DNA of 64,000 bases from Heterohyrax brucei (lineage: Eukaryota; Chordata; Mammalia; Hyracoidea; Procaviidae): contig CM053146.1 of NCBI GenBank assembly GCA_028571685.1, positions 113,125,431-113,189,430 on the forward strand, in the 5' to 3' direction. The notes under the pieces are model-generated. The model did not search any database. It had not been told where the DNA came from and saw nothing but the letters and a program-made list of their open reading frames with translations. The position numbers were made by a program, and so were the translations under genes. This document shows, piece after piece, positions 62,734 through 64,000 of this stretch. Position 1 is the first letter of the stretch. Every line of letters begins with the position of its first letter.

Positions 62734-63390
62734 GTTAACTATAGTGCTCATCCATACACCCGATTCTGCCTTTTTTTCTTTCTGTTTGCCTCCTAATCCC
62801 TCAAAAATATTTCCAGAGATCACTTACCAAAGTGCTTATGCTTAACTCAGTGTCTGCTTTGTGAGGGAATCCTATCTAAAATGGTGTTTATCACTGATTT
62901 TGTGGCGCTTCACACAGTGCCAATTGCAACATTCATAGTAAATGCTTGATAAATCATGACGAATGAATCCATAAAGAGAGGTGGTAATCAACACTGTTGA
63001 GTGCTACAAAAAGAAGTTGAGTAGAAGAGAACTTGAAAAAAATAAAAGAGAGGGAGACAGAAGCCGATTTGGCAACTGGGAAGGCACTGGTGGCTGCTGT
63101 TAGAGGGCTTTGTGAGAATGGTAGAGGAGAGAGTGATTTGCAGTGGTAATAGGAGATGAAAAAACTAGGCAGCAAAGGACAGGAGGAGGGTAAACTTTTT
63201 ATGATGGTAGGATGGAAATTTTCTTTTTTTTTTCTTTTTGTATGACAAAGATTTGAACATATTTCAGGCTGAGGAAAAAGCTTCCATGGAAAAAGAGAGA
63301 TCTGAGATAGAAGGAGAAGAACGGTAACTAATGAGTCAGATTCTTGCATGACAAATTGGAAGCCCGGCTCGTGAGTACGGACAGAGGAGC
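62734..63390. other. Unassigned; purine-rich on plus strand
   Basis: The stretch 63000-63310 is rich in A and G. The 159-codon minus frame 62954-63433 results from this bias and runs on into a SINE, so it is not called. No repeat family named. Confidence 0.4.
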
Positions 63391-63538
63391 TAAAAAACTC
63401 AAACCCATTGTTACTAAGTTGGTTGAGACTCACAGGGACCCTATAGGACAGAATAGAACTGTCCCAGTAGAGTTTCCTAGGAGTGCCTAAGTGGATTCAA
63501 ACTGCCAGTCTTAATCTCTACACATCCAGGGTTTCCAA
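63391..63538 (-). mobile_element. AfroSINE, short form
   Basis: Inverted: AAAACTCAAACCCATTGTTA, CCTATAGGACAGAATAGAAC, CTAAGTGGATTCAAACTGCC, ACATCCAGGGTTTCC. The head has lost about 15 bp. A sense 3' tail scrap (TACAGTGGCAATGGGTTTTT) follows at 63571. Confidence 0.9.
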
Positions 63539-63744
63539 CAGAGGACCTGGTTTGGGGAAATTGAGATCAATACAGTGGCAATGGGTTTTTTTGTTTGTCT
63601 TTGTCTTCCAAGAAAGGAAGGAGAGGGAAAGAACTGGTCAACAGATATATGAACATAGGTGTATATGAACTGAATAATCTCCCCTCCCCGATTTTAAAAG
63701 TAATATATGTTCATCACAGAATATCTGGATAATATGCAAAACAG

Positions 63745-63950
63745 TGACTAACATTTATTGAACATTTCCAAAATTATAGACTCCAATCTATGTGCTTTAT
63801 GTGTATTACCTCATTGAACCCTCCAACAACCATATGAAGTAGGTACCATTACTATTGTCACTTTGTTATTGAGGCGACAGATTCAGTCATGACAATAGTC
63901 AACACAGGGATCAAAATGTGAACCTGTGTTCTCTGATTTCAGAGTCATTT
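63745..63950 (-). mobile_element. MIR SINE
   Basis: Antisense MIR order: TTATTGAACATTTCCAAAAT, GTATTACCTCATTGAACCCT, TATGAAGTAGGTACCATTAC, GGGATCAAAATGTGAACCTG. Diverged, but the order is right. Confidence 0.7.
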
Positions 63951-64000
63951 CATACTGTACACATACAAACCCAAGGAAGACAATGTTATCCATCAGAGAG

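Noticed and set aside
62954..63433. 159-codon minus-strand open frame
   Set aside because: Produced by a purine-rich tract and continues into an AfroSINE; Ser/Phe/Leu-rich with no motif.

Overview
The window looks like a stretch of mammalian chromosome from an afrotherian, most likely a paenungulate such as an elephant. No host protein-coding exon, RNA gene, CRISPR array or prokaryotic feature could be supported. The species call rests on about 35 tRNA-derived AfroSINE copies, long remnants of the matching RTE-type LINE (AfroRTE), a full-length placental L1 and many MaLR-type LTRs. Many of the SINEs are the short form, which lacks about 48 bp of the middle of the long form. I recall that deletion as the mark of the hyrax/sirenian/elephant subfamily.

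Layout. 1-7.6 kb: antisense L1 remnants cut by two MaLR LTRs, with a third LTR to the left. 7.6-18.9 kb: a polypyrimidine tract, many AfroSINEs, RTE and L1 3' fragments, a fourth MaLR LTR, and a 186-bp segment present twice in direct orientation (15.33 and 16.73 kb). 18.897-26.082 kb: a complete 7.19-kb L1 on the minus strand, inserted into an RTE copy and flanked by a perfect 16-bp target-site duplication. 26.5-43 kb: sparse sequence with MIRs, two composite LTR regions, a sense-strand L1 3' fragment, SINEs and long unassigned stretches. 44.05-46.55 kb: the longest RTE copy, interrupted by two SINEs. 47.95-48.48 kb: a palindromic mariner remnant. 48.6-49.9 kb: a dense SINE cluster in one orientation. 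50-53.6 kb: unassigned. 53.6-64 kb: L1 remnants, an MER5-type element, an LTR holding an RTE fragment, an L2 split by an LTR, and a SINE nested inside another SINE.

How the parts relate. L1, RTE and L2 copies are autonomous retrotransposons, all now broken. The AfroSINEs share their 3' tail with the RTE, so the RTE probably mobilised them. The nesting order gives relative ages: L2, MIR and old L1 are oldest; MaLR LTRs and RTE are intermediate; short AfroSINEs and the full-length L1 are young. The L1 keeps an intact ORF1 frame, but ORF2 carries at least two frameshifts, a nonsense codon and an altered catalytic box, so the copy should not mobilise itself.

Limits: family names come from memory of repeat consensus sequences. 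Boundaries of diverged repeats are good to about 5-30 bp. I found no undescribed biological system. The most unusual items are the L1 architecture (long inter-ORF spacer, duplicated 5' UTR block), the palindromic mariner and the 186-bp duplication.
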